A stretch of DNA of 64,000 bases from Idiomarina rhizosphaerae (GCF_024159085.1 NZ_JAMZDE010000007.1:310001-374000), one strand, 5' to 3'. Numbered from the stretch's first letter, positions 48,890 through 59,315 are shown. Notes: generated by a model from the sequence alone, not told the origin. Program-made: numbers and translations.

Positions 48890-50161
48890 TTATTCGCCCG
48901 AAGCCTGCTTATTTTTCTGCTGATTCGCGTAAATTAGAATAGGATCGGATTCACCAGCGATTACCGACTCATCCACCACAACTTTCGCGACCCCTTCAAT
49001 AGAAGGCAGTTCATACATAGTGCCCAGCAGAACACCTTCAACAATGGAACGTAGACCACGAGCACCTGTTTTGCGAGCCATGGCTTTTTTCGCGATAGCT
49101 CTTAAAGCGTCTTCACGAAACTCCAACTCAACGTCTTCCATTTCAAACAAAGCTGAATACTGTTTGGTTAACGCATTTTTTGGCTCACGCAAAATTTCAA
49201 TCAGTGCTTCTTCGTCGAGCTCATCTAAGGTGGCGACAACCGGTAAGCGACCGATGAATTCAGGAATCAGGCCATAGCGAACCAAGTCTTCCGGCTCCAC
49301 TTTAGCAATAATTGCCCCTTCTTCACTTTGCGTCTTACTCTTCACTTCTGCGCCAAAACCAATACCGGTTCCGGTAGACAAGCGTTGCTCGATAACTTTA
49401 TTCAAGCCGGCAAAAGCACCACCACAAATAAACAGAATTTTTGATGTGTCGACTTGCAAAAACTCTTGTTGAGGATGCTTACGGCCACCTTGAGGTGGTA
49501 CCGACGCAACCGTTCCTTCAATCAGTTTCAGCAAGGCCTGCTGAACACCTTCGCCACTGACATCGCGAGTAATCGACGGGTTGTCAGACTTACGTGAAAT
49601 CTTATCAATTTCATCAATATAGACAATGCCGCGCTCTGCTTTCTCAACGTCGTAATCACACTTCTGTAAAAGTTTTTGAATAATGTTTTCAACGTCTTCG
49701 CCAACATAACCCGCTTCGGTTAACGTTGTTGCATCCGCCATAGTAAACGGCACATCCAAATAACGTGCTAAGGTTTCAGCCAGGAAGGTTTTCCCTGAGC
49801 CTGTCGGGCCAATTAACAGGATGTTACTTTTGCCAAGCTCAACTTCCTGGTTCGCTGAACCGCGTAAGCGCTTATAGTGATTATATACGGCTACTGAGAG
49901 CACCTTTTTGGCGCGATCCTGACCAATAACATAGTCGTCCAAATGCTTACGAATAGCTTTTGGCACAGGCAACTCATCCTGATCCGGAACCGGAGACAGT
50001 TGATGAATTTCTTCTTTTAGAATGTCATTGCACAGCTCAACGCATTCATCACAAATGAACACGGACGGTCCCGCAATAAGCTTCTTAACTTCGTGCTGAC
50101 TTTTGCCACAAAAAGTGCAATATAGCGGCTTATCGCCGTCACCTTTGGACTGATCCGTCAT
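48890..50161 (-). CDS. clpX: ClpXP unfoldase subunit ClpX
   Basis: ClpX unfolds substrates and feeds them to ClpP. The 423-residue product has the N-terminal four-cysteine zinc domain (CTFCGKSQ ... CDECVELC), Walker A GPTGSGKT near residue 120, Walker [11 protein letters not shown], and the ClpP-binding IGF loop in [12 protein letters not shown]. The sensor-2 segment is TGARGLRSI. It is 28 bases downstream of clpP in one operon. Confidence 0.98.
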   Translation of the reverse strand: MTDQSKGDGDKPLYCTFCGKSQHEVKKLIAGPSVFICDECVELCNDILKEEIHQLSPVPDQDELPVPKAIRKHLDDYVIGQDRAKKVLSVAVYNHYKRLRGSANQEVELGKSNILLIGPTGSGKTFLAETLARYLDVPFTMADATTLTEAGYVGEDVENIIQKLLQKCDYDVEKAERGIVYIDEIDKISRKSDNPSITRDVSGEGVQQALLKLIEGTVASVPPQGGRKHPQQEFLQVDTSKILFICGGAFAGLNKVIEQRLSTGTGIGFGAEVKSKTQSEEGAIIAKVEPEDLVRYGLIPEFIGRLPVVATLDELDEEALIEILREPKNALTKQYSALFEMEDVELEFREDALRAIAKKAMARKTGARGLRSIVEGVLLGTMYELPSIEGVAKVVVDESVIAGESDPILIYANQQKNKQASGE

Positions 50162-50189
50162 GCTTTTCTCCTAACTGCTCTGCGCCAAC

Positions 50190-50810
50190 TCAGGACTCTT
50201 CGCCACGCTGACGTAAAATACCATCAACCAGGCCGTAATCGATTGACTCTTCTGCCGATAAAAAGTGATCGCGATCGGTGTCTCTGGCCACTTTCTCGTA
50301 ATCCTGACCTGTGTTCTCCGCTAACATACGGTTTAAGCGCTCTTTAAGATCCAAAATTTGTTTCGCATGAATTTCAAAATCTGACGCTTGTCCCTGGAAT
50401 CCACCTAACGGCTGATGAATCATGACCCGGGAGTTTGGCAGACAGTAACGCTTACCCTGCGCACCACCAGCTAATAAGAACGCGCCCATACTGGCCGCTT
50501 GTCCCATACATACGGTGCTAACATCCGGCTTAATAAAGCGCATGGTATCGTAAATAGCCATACCAGCTGTCACTACGCCACCAGGCGAGTTAATGTAAAG
50601 GTAAATGTCTTTATCAGGATTATCTGATTCTAAAAACAATAGCTGAGCCACAATGAGATTGGCCATGTGGTCTTCTACCTGACCACAACAAAAAATGACA
50701 CGTTCTTTTAAGAGACGTGAATAGATGTCGTAAGAGCGCTCACCTTTCGAAGTCTGCTCGACGACCATAGGGACTAGCTGTGCCATTGGATCCTGAATAT
50801 CGCTCGACAT
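50190..50810 (-). CDS. clpP: ATP-dependent Clp protease proteolytic subunit ClpP
   Basis: ClpP is the barrel serine peptidase of ClpXP. The 206-residue product has the catalytic serine in [14 protein letters not shown], histidine in MIHQPLGG and aspartate in [18 protein letters not shown] precedes the ATG. A hairpin and a promoter-like sequence separate it from tig. Confidence 0.98.
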   Translation of the reverse strand: MSSDIQDPMAQLVPMVVEQTSKGERSYDIYSRLLKERVIFCCGQVEDHMANLIVAQLLFLESDNPDKDIYLYINSPGGVVTAGMAIYDTMRFIKPDVSTVCMGQAASMGAFLLAGGAQGKRYCLPNSRVMIHQPLGGFQGQASDFEIHAKQILDLKERLNRMLAENTGQDYEKVARDTDRDHFLSAEESIDYGLVDGILRQRGEES

Positions 50811-50835
50811 GTTTTATAAAGCTCCTGAAATAAAA

Positions 50836-50863
50836 ATGGCTCGTATGAGGTCATACGAGCCAT
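50836..50863 (-). terminator. Hairpin/terminator between tig and clpP
   Basis: ATGGCTCGTATGA and TCATACGAGCCAT are perfect 13-base inverted arms around GG, followed on the minus strand by TTTTTATTT. It may end tig transcripts while a promoter just upstream restarts transcription for clpP. Confidence 0.75.
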
Positions 50864-50891
50864 TAAACCAAGCTGTAGCGGGACCCGTCAA
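50862..50891 (-). promoter_or_regulatory. Candidate promoter for clpPX
   Basis: Minus strand: TTGACG (50886-50891) and TTTAAT (50862-50867) with an 18-base spacer, five of six matches each. The -10 abuts the tig-clpP hairpin, so clpP transcripts would begin inside that hairpin. Confidence 0.45.
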
Positions 50892-50909
50892 GGATTCCGT
50901 TACACGAGA

Positions 50910-52211
50910 TTACTGCTGCTTCGGATTCATGATGTCATCAAAGCTCGCTTTTTTATCTTTAACCGCGGCTTTTTCCAACACGAATTCAATTGCTTGCTCT
51001 TCCAACGCTAAGTTGCGAACTTGCTGCATCATATCGTTGTTTGACTTATAGTATTCCACAACTTCCTGCGGGTCTTCATAAGCAGAAGCTGCCGTTGCGA
51101 TGATTTCATCAACTTTCTTATCATCGGCTTTAAGCTCGTTACCACGAATCACTTCACCTAATAACAAACCAACTTTAACACGCTCTTTCGCTTGTTCTTC
51201 GAACAGCTCAGCCGGTAAGTCAGGCATTTGTTCAACATTACCACCAAAACGTTGAGCAGCTTGCTTACGCAACTGGTCAATTTCCTGGTCGATCATTGAT
51301 TTAGGCAATTCAACGTCGTTGTTTTCAACAATACCCTTCAGTACTTGTTCTTTAACTTTTGCTTTCACTGCGTTTTTCAGCTCGCGTTCCATGTTTTTGC
51401 GAACTTCTTCTTTCAACGCTTCAACGCCGCCTTCTTTCACACCAAACAATGCAACGAACTCATCGTTTAGCTCAGGCAGGTCACGTGCTTCAACTTTCTT
51501 AGCAGTTACCACGAATTGCGCTTCTTTACCTTTCAGGTTTTCAGCGTGGTAGTCTTCCGGGAAAGTGACTTCGATAGTCTTTTCTTCGCCCGCTTTAATT
51601 CCTTTGATTTGATCTTCAAATCCAGGAATCATACGACCTTCGCCCAGTTCTAGTGCGAAGTCGTCAGCTTTACCGCCTTCAAATTCTTCACCGTCAATAG
51701 AACCAACAAAATCCATAGTGACACGGTCACCTTTTTTGGATTTACGCTTAACTTCTTTCCAGTCAGCGTGTTGTTTCTGCAACGTTTCCAGCATGTTGTC
51801 GACGTCTTTATCAGTGACTTCAACAGCAGGCTTTTCAACTTTTACTTTGTCCAGGTTCTGTACTTCTACTTCTGGATACACTTCGAACGTAGCCGTGAAC
51901 TCAAGATCTTTACCTGGCTCATTGACTTTAGGTTCAATTGCAGGTGCGCCAGCAGGGTTCAATTTTTCCTGCATAACAGCTTCAAAGTACTTACTTTGCA
52001 TGACACTTGACGCTGCACGTGAACGGGCTTCGCGACCAAACAACTTCTGTAATACGTTTGGTGGAATTTTTCCTTTGCGGAAACCATTCACACGACGATG
52101 GCGATATTCTTCTTTTAATAAGCGTTTTACTTCGCTATCAATTGTATCTGCCGGGACTGTAACAGTCACGCGACGTTCTAAACCTTGAGTTGTCTCTACA
52201 GAAACCTGCAT
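50910..52211 (-). CDS. tig: Trigger factor
   Basis: Trigger factor is the ribosome-bound chaperone and prolyl isomerase that meets nascent chains. The 433-residue product has the ribosome-docking motif [12 protein letters not shown] near residue 45, the FKBP-like domain (about 150-245, [20 protein letters not shown]) and a long helical C-terminal domain. It heads the tig-clpP-clpX-lon block. Confidence 0.97.
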   Translation of the reverse strand: MQVSVETTQGLERRVTVTVPADTIDSEVKRLLKEEYRHRRVNGFRKGKIPPNVLQKLFGREARSRAASSVMQSKYFEAVMQEKLNPAGAPAIEPKVNEPGKDLEFTATFEVYPEVEVQNLDKVKVEKPAVEVTDKDVDNMLETLQKQHADWKEVKRKSKKGDRVTMDFVGSIDGEEFEGGKADDFALELGEGRMIPGFEDQIKGIKAGEEKTIEVTFPEDYHAENLKGKEAQFVVTAKKVEARDLPELNDEFVALFGVKEGGVEALKEEVRKNMERELKNAVKAKVKEQVLKGIVENNDVELPKSMIDQEIDQLRKQAAQRFGGNVEQMPDLPAELFEEQAKERVKVGLLLGEVIRGNELKADDKKVDEIIATAASAYEDPQEVVEYYKSNNDMMQQVRNLALEEQAIEFVLEKAAVKDKKASFDDIMNPKQQ

Positions 52212-52314
52212 TGCTTCATTACCTCGGTTTCAATCAATGAATGTTACTCGCATCAACTTATCATTATAAAAAATGAGATACGGCAACGGCGTTGACCTTT
52301 AAAAATGACGCAGC

Positions 52315-52343
52315 ATTATAGCGAGGTGACCGCCCGGAGTCGA
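52315..52343 (-). promoter_or_regulatory. Sigma-70 promoter for tig
   Basis: Minus strand: TCGACT (52338-52343, four of six) and a perfect TATAAT (52315-52320) with a 17-base spacer, about 100 bases before the tig start. Confidence 0.6.
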
Positions 52344-52392
52344 GCCCCCGAGCGGCAATTTTTAGGCTTCACTTTAACGGAAGGAAAAATAA

Positions 52393-52620
52393 CTAAGATT
52401 TGTCTTTAAGCTTAAGGAGTAGATTGTTGATTTCGCCCAGTTTATCCGGTTTGTCCCCGGCCATGTTTTCTTGATCGGCGACTTCGGTTTCCAGTTCATC
52501 ATAACGCCACTGCGTCAGCACTTCGATTTTCTGCGCATTTGAAAGCTCAGGATCATTTGCCACGTCTTGCGGAGAATCGAACGCTTCAGCGGGATTCTTT
52601 AAACTTTTCTTAAAGTCCAT
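52393..52620 (-). CDS. Small conserved-looking hypothetical protein
   Basis: The 75-residue acidic product starts MDFKKSLKNPAEAFDSPQDV and continues with SNAQKIEVLTQWRYDELETEVA. It has no signal or membrane segment and is predicted helical. I recognise this general pattern from small uncharacterised proteobacterial proteins but cannot name a function. The ATG at 52620 has GGAG eight bases upstream. It sits alone between the tRNA cluster and tig. Confidence 0.75.
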   Translation of the reverse strand: MDFKKSLKNPAEAFDSPQDVANDPELSNAQKIEVLTQWRYDELETEVADQENMAGDKPDKLGEINNLLLKLKDKS

Positions 52621-52719
52621 AACAATAGCTCCAGCCAAGGATTAACAACAAAATCTTTTGATTAAGTATTAGATAAATGTAGCAGTAGTGGCTGAAAAGA
52701 AAAAGGGGAATTAGTGTAA

Positions 52720-52796
52720 TGGTCGGCGATGCAGGATTTGAACCTGCGACCCCTTGGACCCAAACCAAGTGCGCTACCAAACTGCGCTAATCGCCG
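52720..52796 (-). tRNA. tRNA-Pro (TGG), copy 2
   Basis: A 77-base cloverleaf with encoded CCA and anticodon TGG (loop TTTGGGT). It is identical in sequence to the copy at 53031-53107 and is last in the Pro-Arg-His-Pro cluster. Confidence 0.96.
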
Positions 52797-52823
52797 AAAT
52801 ACAGGATGTTACTTCAAAAGAAA

Positions 52824-52900
52824 TGGGGTGGATGATGGGACTTGAACCCACGACAACCGGAATCACAATCCGGGGCTCTACCAACTGAGCTACACCCACC
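52824..52900 (-). tRNA. tRNA-His (GTG)
   Basis: A 77-base tRNA with anticodon GTG (loop TTGTGAT), encoded CCA, and the extra G at position -1 facing C73 that marks histidine tRNA. Confidence 0.96.
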
Positions 52901-52925
52901 ACTGAGTGATTTCTTTGGCGCGTTA

Positions 52926-53002
<77 letters not shown>

Positions 53003-53030
53003 ATATCGAACCAATAAACCGTCAAGAGAA

Positions 53031-53107
53031 TGGTCGGCGATGCAGGATTTGAACCTGCGACCCCTTGGACCCAAACCAAGTGCGCTACCAAACTGCGCTA
53101 ATCGCCG
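53031..53107 (-). tRNA. tRNA-Pro (TGG), copy 1
   Basis: First gene of the tRNA cluster, 77 bases with anticodon TGG and encoded CCA. It is identical to the copy 311 bases downstream. Confidence 0.96.
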
Positions 53108-53136
53108 AATTTCTCCGAAAGCCGTGTCATACGCAG

Positions 53137-53165
53137 CTTTTAAAAACGCTATTGCTGGTCGACAA
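53137..53165 (-). promoter_or_regulatory. Possible promoter of the tRNA cluster
   Basis: Minus strand: TTGTCG (53160-53165) and TAAAAG (53137-53142) with a 17-base spacer, then a GC-containing discriminator (CTGCG) as in stable-RNA promoters. It lies about 30 bases before the first tRNA. Confidence 0.35.
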
Positions 53166-53270
53166 CGGTGGCGAATATTACCTGCTGAAGACTGACCCGT
53201 CAAACTTTTTTTCGGTTATCGGTGCCGACTGGCTACTTTTGCAACAACCTGACGACTAAACCAACAACCG

Positions 53271-53300
53271 GTGACATTCAGGGCAGAAAAAAGTTACAAT
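53271..53300 (+). promoter_or_regulatory. Sigma-70 promoter for folD
   Basis: GTGACA (53271-53276) and TACAAT (53295-53300), each five of six matches, with an 18-base spacer. It lies 47 bases before the folD ATG. Confidence 0.65.
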
Positions 53301-53347
53301 ACAGCGCATATATCACCTTGAATTCTCTCATCTTTGGGAACGTCATT

Positions 53348-54208
53348 ATGCCAGCTCAAATTATCGATGGTAAAACCATCGCTGCCACTGTTCGCCAAGC
53401 GGTTAAACAGCAAGTAAAAGAACGTATTGATTCCGGATTACGGGCACCGGGGCTAGCTGTTGTCCTGGTCGGAAGCGACGCCGCTTCAGAAGTTTACGTG
53501 GGCAACAAGCGCCGTGCCTGTGAAGACGTTGGTTTTCGCTCGTTTGATTACGACTTACCAATAACCACAACACAAAACGAACTTGAGAAGCTCATTGAAG
53601 AGCTGAACGATGACGACGCCGTAGATGGCATTTTAGTTCAGCTTCCATTGCCTGCAGGTCTGGATGCCACACCAATTTTAGAACGAATTCGCCCGGATAA
53701 AGATGTCGACGGTTTCCATCCTTTCAATATCGGACGCTTGTCCCAACGCATCCCGGCTTTGCGCCCCTGCACTCCTAAAGGCATTATGACACTGTTAGAA
53801 CACACGCATGTCGACTTACATGGATTAAACGCCGTGGTTGTCGGGGCATCGAATATTGTTGGTCGTCCAATGAGTCTGGAATTATTATTGGCCGGAGCAA
53901 CAACAACCGTGTGTCATCGCTTTACCAAAGACTTATCTGATCATGTAAAGCGTGCCGATATCGTCGTCGTCGCAGTAGGCAAGGCGGAATTCATTCCCGG
54001 TGAATGGATTAAGCCTGGCGCCATCGTCATAGATGTAGGAATGAATCGCCTGCCCGACGGCCGGTTAACCGGTGACGTTGAATTCTCTGTCGCTGCCGAG
54101 AGAGCTGGCTGGATAACGCCTGTTCCCGGTGGGGTTGGCCCCATGACTGTGGCTTCATTAATTGAGAACACATTGCAGGCCTGTGTTGACTATCACGACG
54201 CACGTTAG
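53348..54208 (+). CDS. folD: Methylenetetrahydrofolate dehydrogenase/cyclohydrolase FolD
   Basis: FolD interconverts methylene-, methenyl- and formyl-tetrahydrofolate. The 286-residue product has [13 protein letters not shown] with the catalytic lysine, [10 protein letters not shown] near residue 98, the NADP motif [12 protein letters not shown] near 165 and the C-terminal [15 protein letters not shown]. The open frame continues 42 codons upstream, but the ATG at 53348 gives the family N terminus ([12 protein letters not shown]) and follows the promoter. Confidence 0.97.
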   Translation: MPAQIIDGKTIAATVRQAVKQQVKERIDSGLRAPGLAVVLVGSDAASEVYVGNKRRACEDVGFRSFDYDLPITTTQNELEKLIEELNDDDAVDGILVQLPLPAGLDATPILERIRPDKDVDGFHPFNIGRLSQRIPALRPCTPKGIMTLLEHTHVDLHGLNAVVVGASNIVGRPMSLELLLAGATTTVCHRFTKDLSDHVKRADIVVVAVGKAEFIPGEWIKPGAIVIDVGMNRLPDGRLTGDVEFSVAAERAGWITPVPGGVGPMTVASLIENTLQACVDYHDAR

Positions 54209-54211
54209 ATG

Positions 54212-54946
54212 TTATTGCTTTCGGTAGCCGCTTAACATGACATGTTGAGCGGTGTTCGATAACCCCCACAAAGGCTTATCGAATAAAGTACCGCGGCCTG
54301 CACAGTAAGTCGCGGCTTTTGAATCTGAGAGTAAACTCTGTGTTGCCGCCAGAAAATCAGCAGCAATTGGAATTTCCAGCGGCAGGCACCAATAAGTCTC
54401 AATAACCAAGACGCGTGCCTGATGCCATTCCTCGGAGGCATTATCACCAGCCCGGGCATGATAATGATCGACCGAAATTTCCAATACATCTTTTTGCAAT
54501 TCGTGATCCCAGCGCCAGTCGGAAAACTGTCGAAAGTCATCAGTACTGGGGGACAGAACCTTTAATTGTCCAAACCGTGAGAAGTGCAGTCGCTGTTTAG
54601 CTATAGCCTCAGCTGCGGCGGCTATTTTGTTATCTATGTTCAGTTGTGGTTTTAAACCGGCCATTCCTGCCGCCAGCGTGTTCACCATGGCATTATTGTT
54701 ACCATGGCTAAGACTTCCCGCTCTCACTGCGTACTGATTCGCTACCGTGAGTGTTTGCTGCGCCCACCAAATAAAAAGAGCCTGAACAAAAGTAAAAACG
54801 CAAGCAACGATAACAGGCCAGACGACCAGCAATTCAACACTCGCCTGCCCGGATTGTTTTTTCAGTATTTTAACGGGGTTCAGAAAAGAAAAACCCGCTG
54901 CTAGAAAAGCAGCGGGAAGTGTTATGCTCAAGCGAGACAATAACAT
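54212..54946 (-). CDS. Orphan TadE-like pseudopilin-type membrane protein
   Basis: The 244-residue product contains a TadE-type segment at about residues 30-65: a basic KKQ, then GQASVELLVVWPVIV with the conserved Glu, then a membrane helix. A periplasmic domain of unknown function follows. TadE proteins are minor pilin-like parts of tight-adherence systems, but no other tad gene is in the window. The ATG at 54946 has GGAGG five bases upstream; the frame is open 14 codons further. The first 30 residues are also hydrophobic, which is unusual, and they coincide with a terminator-shaped hairpin, so the start is uncertain. It ends four bases from convergent folD. Confidence 0.75.
   Translation of the reverse strand: MLLSRLSITLPAAFLAAGFSFLNPVKILKKQSGQASVELLVVWPVIVACVFTFVQALFIWWAQQTLTVANQYAVRAGSLSHGNNNAMVNTLAAGMAGLKPQLNIDNKIAAAAEAIAKQRLHFSRFGQLKVLSPSTDDFRQFSDWRWDHELQKDVLEISVDHYHARAGDNASEEWHQARVLVIETYWCLPLEIPIAADFLAATQSLLSDSKAATYCAGRGTLFDKPLWGLSNTAQHVMLSGYRKQ
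54894..54916 (-). terminator. Terminator-shaped hairpin inside the 5' end of the TadE-like gene
   Basis: On the minus strand CCCGCTGCT and AGCAGCGGG pair perfectly around five bases and are followed by TTTTTCTTTT. It starts 30 bases after the predicted ATG. It may be the topA terminator, which would move the TadE start downstream, or an internal attenuator. Confidence 0.7.
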
Positions 54947-54965
54947 GAGGACCTCCGTGTCCGGT

Positions 54966-54993
54966 GTGCCGTGTCCTTCAATAGACACGGCAC
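54966..54993 (-). repeat. Ten-base inverted repeat before the TadE-like gene
   Basis: GTGCCGTGTC and GACACGGCAC are perfect arms around an eight-base loop. On the minus strand a second GACACGG copy follows and runs into the GGAGG Shine-Dalgarno sequence, so the left arm has two possible partners. Confidence 0.65.
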
Positions 54994-55057
54994 TATGTTA
55001 GTCCAGCTGATATATTTTAACTATTGGCAAATTGAGTGTTTGCCCGTAAGTTTTTAG

Positions 55058-57676
55058 CTACTTATCCTCAACCTGCCATTTACCATTACGGTAGAAAGCC
55101 TTCCATCCTGTTTGTTTCTTCTTAATTTCAGTTACAACGTACTGTTCTTTGTTTTTTCTTGAAAAACGAACAATAGCATCATTACCGTCATCATCTTCTT
55201 TCGGGGCTTCCGCTAGGTACTTGAATTTTTCCGGTAAACGATCTTTAAACTGAGCCAGTTCTTTTACCGTAACTGCCCGAGTTTCTCTCGATTTAGGGAA
55301 GGTATTGGCCGACAGGAAAATACCGGAGGCACCGTCTCTTAGCACAAAGTAAGCATCCGACTCTTCACATGGCAACTCGGGTAACGGCACCGGGTCTTCT
55401 TTCGGTGGCGCAGCTTCTCCACTTCGCAGTAATTTCCGGGTGTTTTTACATTCACTGTTAGTGCAGCCAAAGTACTTACCAAAGCGTCCCGTTTTTAACT
55501 GCATTTCAGAACCGCACTTATCGCATTCAATAGTGGGCCCGTCATAGCCTTTAATGCGGAAAGTGCCCTCTTCAACCAGTTGCCCGTCACATGTCGGGTT
55601 ATTACCACAAACGTGTAACTTACGTTTTTCGTCAATAAGGTAACTGTCCATTGCGGTGCCGCATTTAGGACAACGTTTTTTGGCCCGCAGCGCTTCAGTT
55701 TCGCGCTCTTCTTCGTCAGTCACCTCTATAGCTTCTTCGCCCGGTGTCAGATTAAGCGTTTTAGTACAACGTTCTTTGGGCGGCAGGTTATAACCAGAAC
55801 AACCAAGGAATACGCCCGTGGAAGCCGTTCTTATTCCCATTTTTCGACCACATTCAGGGCAGTCAATATCGGTAAGAACCATGCTGTTCTCACGCATACC
55901 GCCCTCAGTAGGTTCCAGTTCTGCTTTTTCCAGGCGCTCTTTAAAGTCGGCATAAAACTTATCCAGAGTCTCTTTCCAGTCACGTTTTCCGGCGGCAATA
56001 TCATCCAGAGCCTGTTCCATTTCCGCCGTAAAGTTATAGTTCATTAACTCAGTGAAGTTCTCAATTAATCGATCATTGACAATTTCACCCATTTTTTCCG
56101 CAAAGAACCGACGACTCTCAACCCGAACATAACCGCGATCCTGAATGGTAGAAATAATTGAAGCATAAGTTGATGGGCGACCAATGCCCCTTTTCTCCAG
56201 TTCTTTGACTAAAGAAGCCTCACCATAACGCGCAGGTGGCTTAGTAAAGTGTTGTTCCGGATTCAGTTTCTCAAGCTGCAATGCATCGCCTTTTTTAACA
56301 TCGGGCAAGGTCGCATCACCGTCTTTTTTACTGCTGGCCGGAGGCATCACCTTAGTCCAACCGGCAAACCGCATAACGCGTCCGCGAGCTTTCAATTCAA
56401 AATCGCCGGCGGTTGCCGTCAAGGTGGTACTGTCGTAACGAGCTGGTACCATTTGGCAGGCCACAAATTGACGCCAGATAAGCTCATACAAACGTTGCGC
56501 ATCTCGCTCAACAGAAGATAAAGATTCGGATTTAACCTTCACATCTGACGGACGTATCGCCTCGTGGGCTTCCTGCGCATTACTTTTTGCACCATAGCGA
56601 ACAGGAGCATCCGGTAAATAGTCTTTACCGAAATCCTTGGTAATTAATTCACGACAGGCATCGACAGCTTCAGAACTTAAATTGGTTGAGTCGGTACGCA
56701 TATATGTAATATGACCCGCTTCATACAAACGCTGAGCCATCATCATGGTTTTTTTAACACCAAAGCCTAATCGGGTACTGGCGGCTTGCTGCAGAGTCGA
56801 GGTAATAAAAGGCGCACTGGGTTTGCTGGACGTTGGCTTATCTTCACGCCCGGTAATTTCATAGCCGGCTTTTTTCAGTAACGCTAAAGCCGCGTCCGTT
56901 TCCTGTTTATTGGACGGACGGAAGTTCTTACCTGCCTGCTTCATCACCTGCATGCGCAAAGACTCGTCCGCAGGCGTATTTAAGTCCGCATGGACGTCCC
57001 AGTACTCTTCCGGTACAAAGGCTTTAATTTCACGTTCACGTTCAACCACAAGCCTTACAGCAACGGATTGAACACGTCCTGCTGACAACCCTCGTGCGAT
57101 TTTCTTCCACAACAGGGGCGACACCATAAAACCAACGACTCGATCCAGGAAACGTCGGGTCTGCTGTGCATTAACCCGGTCGGTGTTCAGCTCTGCCGGA
57201 TGTTGAAAAGCTTCTTGAATGGCTTTCTTAGTAATTTCGTTAAACACCACGCGTTTATAACGCGAGTCATCACCACCAATAAGTTCCCGCAAGTGCCAGG
57301 CTATCGCCTCTCCCTCGCGGTCCAAATCCGTTGCCAGAATAATTTCATCTGACTTTTTGGCTAACTGCTTTAGCTCTTTAACGACTTTTTCTTTTCCCTG
57401 CAAAACTTCGTAATGCGCTTCCCAGTCATTTTCCGGGTCAACCCCCATACGAGCAATCAGTCGCTTATAATCACGTTCTTTCTGGTATTTTGCCTTAGCA
57501 TCCGGCGACATTTTGCGTACTTCCGCAGCCGGCTTACTCTTTATTGTCTCAGTGGCACGGGTAGGTAGATCACGGACATGACCAACGCTGGACTTAACGA
57601 CAAAGTCCTTACCTAAATACTTATTAATCGTTTTGGCTTTTGCCGGAGACTCGACAATGACGAGCGATTTTGCCAT
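55058..57676 (-). CDS. topA: DNA topoisomerase I
   Basis: TopA relaxes negative supercoils by a type IA mechanism. The 872-residue product has the TOPRIM domain ([12 protein letters not shown] near the start, [13 protein letters not shown] near 120), the active tyrosine in [10 protein letters not shown] near 325, and [10 protein letters not shown]. At the C terminus several zinc ribbons are visible ([24 protein letters not shown]), followed by a further nucleic-acid-binding domain. It faces away from astB. Confidence 0.98.
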   Translation of the reverse strand: MAKSLVIVESPAKAKTINKYLGKDFVVKSSVGHVRDLPTRATETIKSKPAAEVRKMSPDAKAKYQKERDYKRLIARMGVDPENDWEAHYEVLQGKEKVVKELKQLAKKSDEIILATDLDREGEAIAWHLRELIGGDDSRYKRVVFNEITKKAIQEAFQHPAELNTDRVNAQQTRRFLDRVVGFMVSPLLWKKIARGLSAGRVQSVAVRLVVEREREIKAFVPEEYWDVHADLNTPADESLRMQVMKQAGKNFRPSNKQETDAALALLKKAGYEITGREDKPTSSKPSAPFITSTLQQAASTRLGFGVKKTMMMAQRLYEAGHITYMRTDSTNLSSEAVDACRELITKDFGKDYLPDAPVRYGAKSNAQEAHEAIRPSDVKVKSESLSSVERDAQRLYELIWRQFVACQMVPARYDSTTLTATAGDFELKARGRVMRFAGWTKVMPPASSKKDGDATLPDVKKGDALQLEKLNPEQHFTKPPARYGEASLVKELEKRGIGRPSTYASIISTIQDRGYVRVESRRFFAEKMGEIVNDRLIENFTELMNYNFTAEMEQALDDIAAGKRDWKETLDKFYADFKERLEKAELEPTEGGMRENSMVLTDIDCPECGRKMGIRTASTGVFLGCSGYNLPPKERCTKTLNLTPGEEAIEVTDEEERETEALRAKKRCPKCGTAMDSYLIDEKRKLHVCGNNPTCDGQLVEEGTFRIKGYDGPTIECDKCGSEMQLKTGRFGKYFGCTNSECKNTRKLLRSGEAAPPKEDPVPLPELPCEESDAYFVLRDGASGIFLSANTFPKSRETRAVTVKELAQFKDRLPEKFKYLAEAPKEDDDGNDAIVRFSRKNKEQYVVTEIKKKQTGWKAFYRNGKWQVEDK

Positions 57677-57709
57677 AGAATAATCGTTCTCTTGTTGTAG
57701 ATGACCGTG

Positions 57710-57738
57710 TATATACGTGCTAACAGTAACAATTACAA
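57710..57738 (-). promoter_or_regulatory. Candidate sigma-70 promoter for topA
   Basis: Minus strand: TTGTAA (57733-57738) and TATATA (57710-57715) with a 17-base spacer, 33 bases before the topA ATG. Confidence 0.5.
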
Positions 57739-57804
57739 GTGCAATTGCTCTTTAGCGGCCTTTTTTAGGTATATCGGTTATTGTCTGCAGAAACAACCGC
57801 AACT

Positions 57805-57824
57805 GAATTATTTGATAAAAATTC
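57805..57824 (+). promoter_or_regulatory. AT-rich imperfect palindrome upstream of astB
   Basis: GAATT and AATTC frame a 20-base imperfect palindrome about 90 bases before the astB -10 box. It partly resembles an ArgR half-site (TGAAT), but the second half-site does not fit well. Confidence 0.3.
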
Positions 57825-57907
57825 GCACAAGTTAAATAAACAGTCACAATTACATTAGCAAGCCAAAGTCCAGAAAAATAAAGGCTTTCAAGGCAGTTTT
57901 AAAACAG

Positions 57908-57913
57908 TATAAT
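57908..57913 (+). promoter_or_regulatory. -10 box for astB
   Basis: A perfect TATAAT 58 bases before the chosen astB ATG. The -35 region 17 bases upstream (CTTTCA) is weak, suggesting activator dependence. Confidence 0.45.
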
Positions 57914-57971
57914 GGCATTAAGTTTCTATTTTCAGGTGCACAACACGTGCGGGGAGTATCGAAAAGTGAGC

Positions 57972-59315
57972 ATGCAACACTTCGAAGTCAACTATGACGG
58001 TTTGGTTGGCCCAACTCATAATTACGCTGGACTGTCGTTCGGCAACGTTGCCTCTTTAGCTAATGCAAAAGCAACATCCAGCCCCAAACATGCTGCCCTG
58101 CAAGGCCTTAAAAAAATGAAAGCCTTGCACGATATGGGAATGAAGCAAGGCGTGTTAGCCCCACAGGAACGCCCGGATATTTTTGCATTACGTCGCCTGG
58201 GCTTCCATGGTACCGATTCCGAGGTGTTGTACCGTGCAGCAACCGAAGCACCTGCAATATTTCAGGCCGTTTGTTCCGCTTCCAGTATGTGGACAGCCAA
58301 TGCCGCGACGGTGTCGCCCAGTGCGGACACAGCTAATGGAAAAGTGCATTTTACTCCGGCGAATCTGACCAATAAGTTTCACCGGTCATTAGAACCACAA
58401 ACCAGTGGCCGTATTCTGCAGGCAATGTTCAATAATGGTCGTTATTTTGAGCATCACACTCACCTGCCGGATAACGAACACTTTGGTGACGAAGGTGCCG
58501 CGAACCACACTCGCCTGTGTCGTGAATATGGTCATGCCGGAATTGAGCTTTTCGTCTTTGGCCGTTATGCCTTCGACAGCTCCAAACCGGCCCCCAAACG
58601 CTTCCCGGCAAGACAAACACTGGAAGCCTCTCAAGCAATTGCCCGGTTGCATGGTTTAAGTGAAGATAACACCGTTTACATTCAACAAAACCCCGATGTT
58701 ATCGATCAGGGCGTATTCCATAATGATGTTATCGCGGTCGGCAACCAGAATGTGCTTTTTTATCACGAGCAGGCTTTTACAGATACAGAGTCGAAATTAG
58801 CAGAAATTCAACGTAAATTCGGCGAACATCCGCTACATTTCATTAAAGTTGCTACAGAACAAGTTAGCATTCAGGATGCAGTAAATACCTATTTATTCAA
58901 TACTCAGTTAATTACACCGCCCGATGGCCAAATGACCATTATCGCGCCCACAGAGTGTCAGGAAAACGACAATGTCCGTTCGTATCTTGAACAGTTAACG
59001 CAAAGCGCTGACAGCCCAATTAAGCGGGTTGAATACTTTGATGTGAAGCAGAGTATGCGCAACGGCGGTGGCCCAGCCTGTCTGCGTTTACGTGTTGCTT
59101 TAAACGATGAAGAAATAGCGGGTGCAAACCAGAATTGCCTAATGTCTGATGGGTTATTTAATCGTTTGAATAAGTGGGTAGAGAAGCATTACCGTGATGA
59201 ATTAGCAGTTGATGACTTACGTGACCCGGCGCTATTGGAAGAGTCGCGTACGGCACTTGATGAGTTAACACAAATTATGAAGCTGGGTTCGGTGTATCCA
59301 TTCCAGCAAGACTGA
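57972..59315 (+). CDS. astB: N-succinylarginine dihydrolase
   Basis: AstB hydrolyses N2-succinylarginine to succinylornithine, releasing ammonia and CO2, in the arginine succinyltransferase pathway. The 447-residue product matches the family from the N terminus ([21 protein letters not shown]) to the end (LGSVYPFQ). Conserved active-site segments include [20 protein letters not shown], the HNDVIAVGN histidine and [11 protein letters not shown] with the catalytic cysteine. The ATG at 57972 is chosen; a GTG two codons earlier has a better-placed GGGGAG and is possible. No other ast gene is in the window. Confidence 0.95.
   Translation: MQHFEVNYDGLVGPTHNYAGLSFGNVASLANAKATSSPKHAALQGLKKMKALHDMGMKQGVLAPQERPDIFALRRLGFHGTDSEVLYRAATEAPAIFQAVCSASSMWTANAATVSPSADTANGKVHFTPANLTNKFHRSLEPQTSGRILQAMFNNGRYFEHHTHLPDNEHFGDEGAANHTRLCREYGHAGIELFVFGRYAFDSSKPAPKRFPARQTLEASQAIARLHGLSEDNTVYIQQNPDVIDQGVFHNDVIAVGNQNVLFYHEQAFTDTESKLAEIQRKFGEHPLHFIKVATEQVSIQDAVNTYLFNTQLITPPDGQMTIIAPTECQENDNVRSYLEQLTQSADSPIKRVEYFDVKQSMRNGGGPACLRLRVALNDEEIAGANQNCLMSDGLFNRLNKWVEKHYRDELAVDDLRDPALLEESRTALDELTQIMKLGSVYPFQQD

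Noticed and set aside
54232-54540. 102-codon minus-strand ORF within the TadE-like gene
   Set aside because: Different frame of the same strand, no start signals; the TadE-like frame has a recognisable motif.
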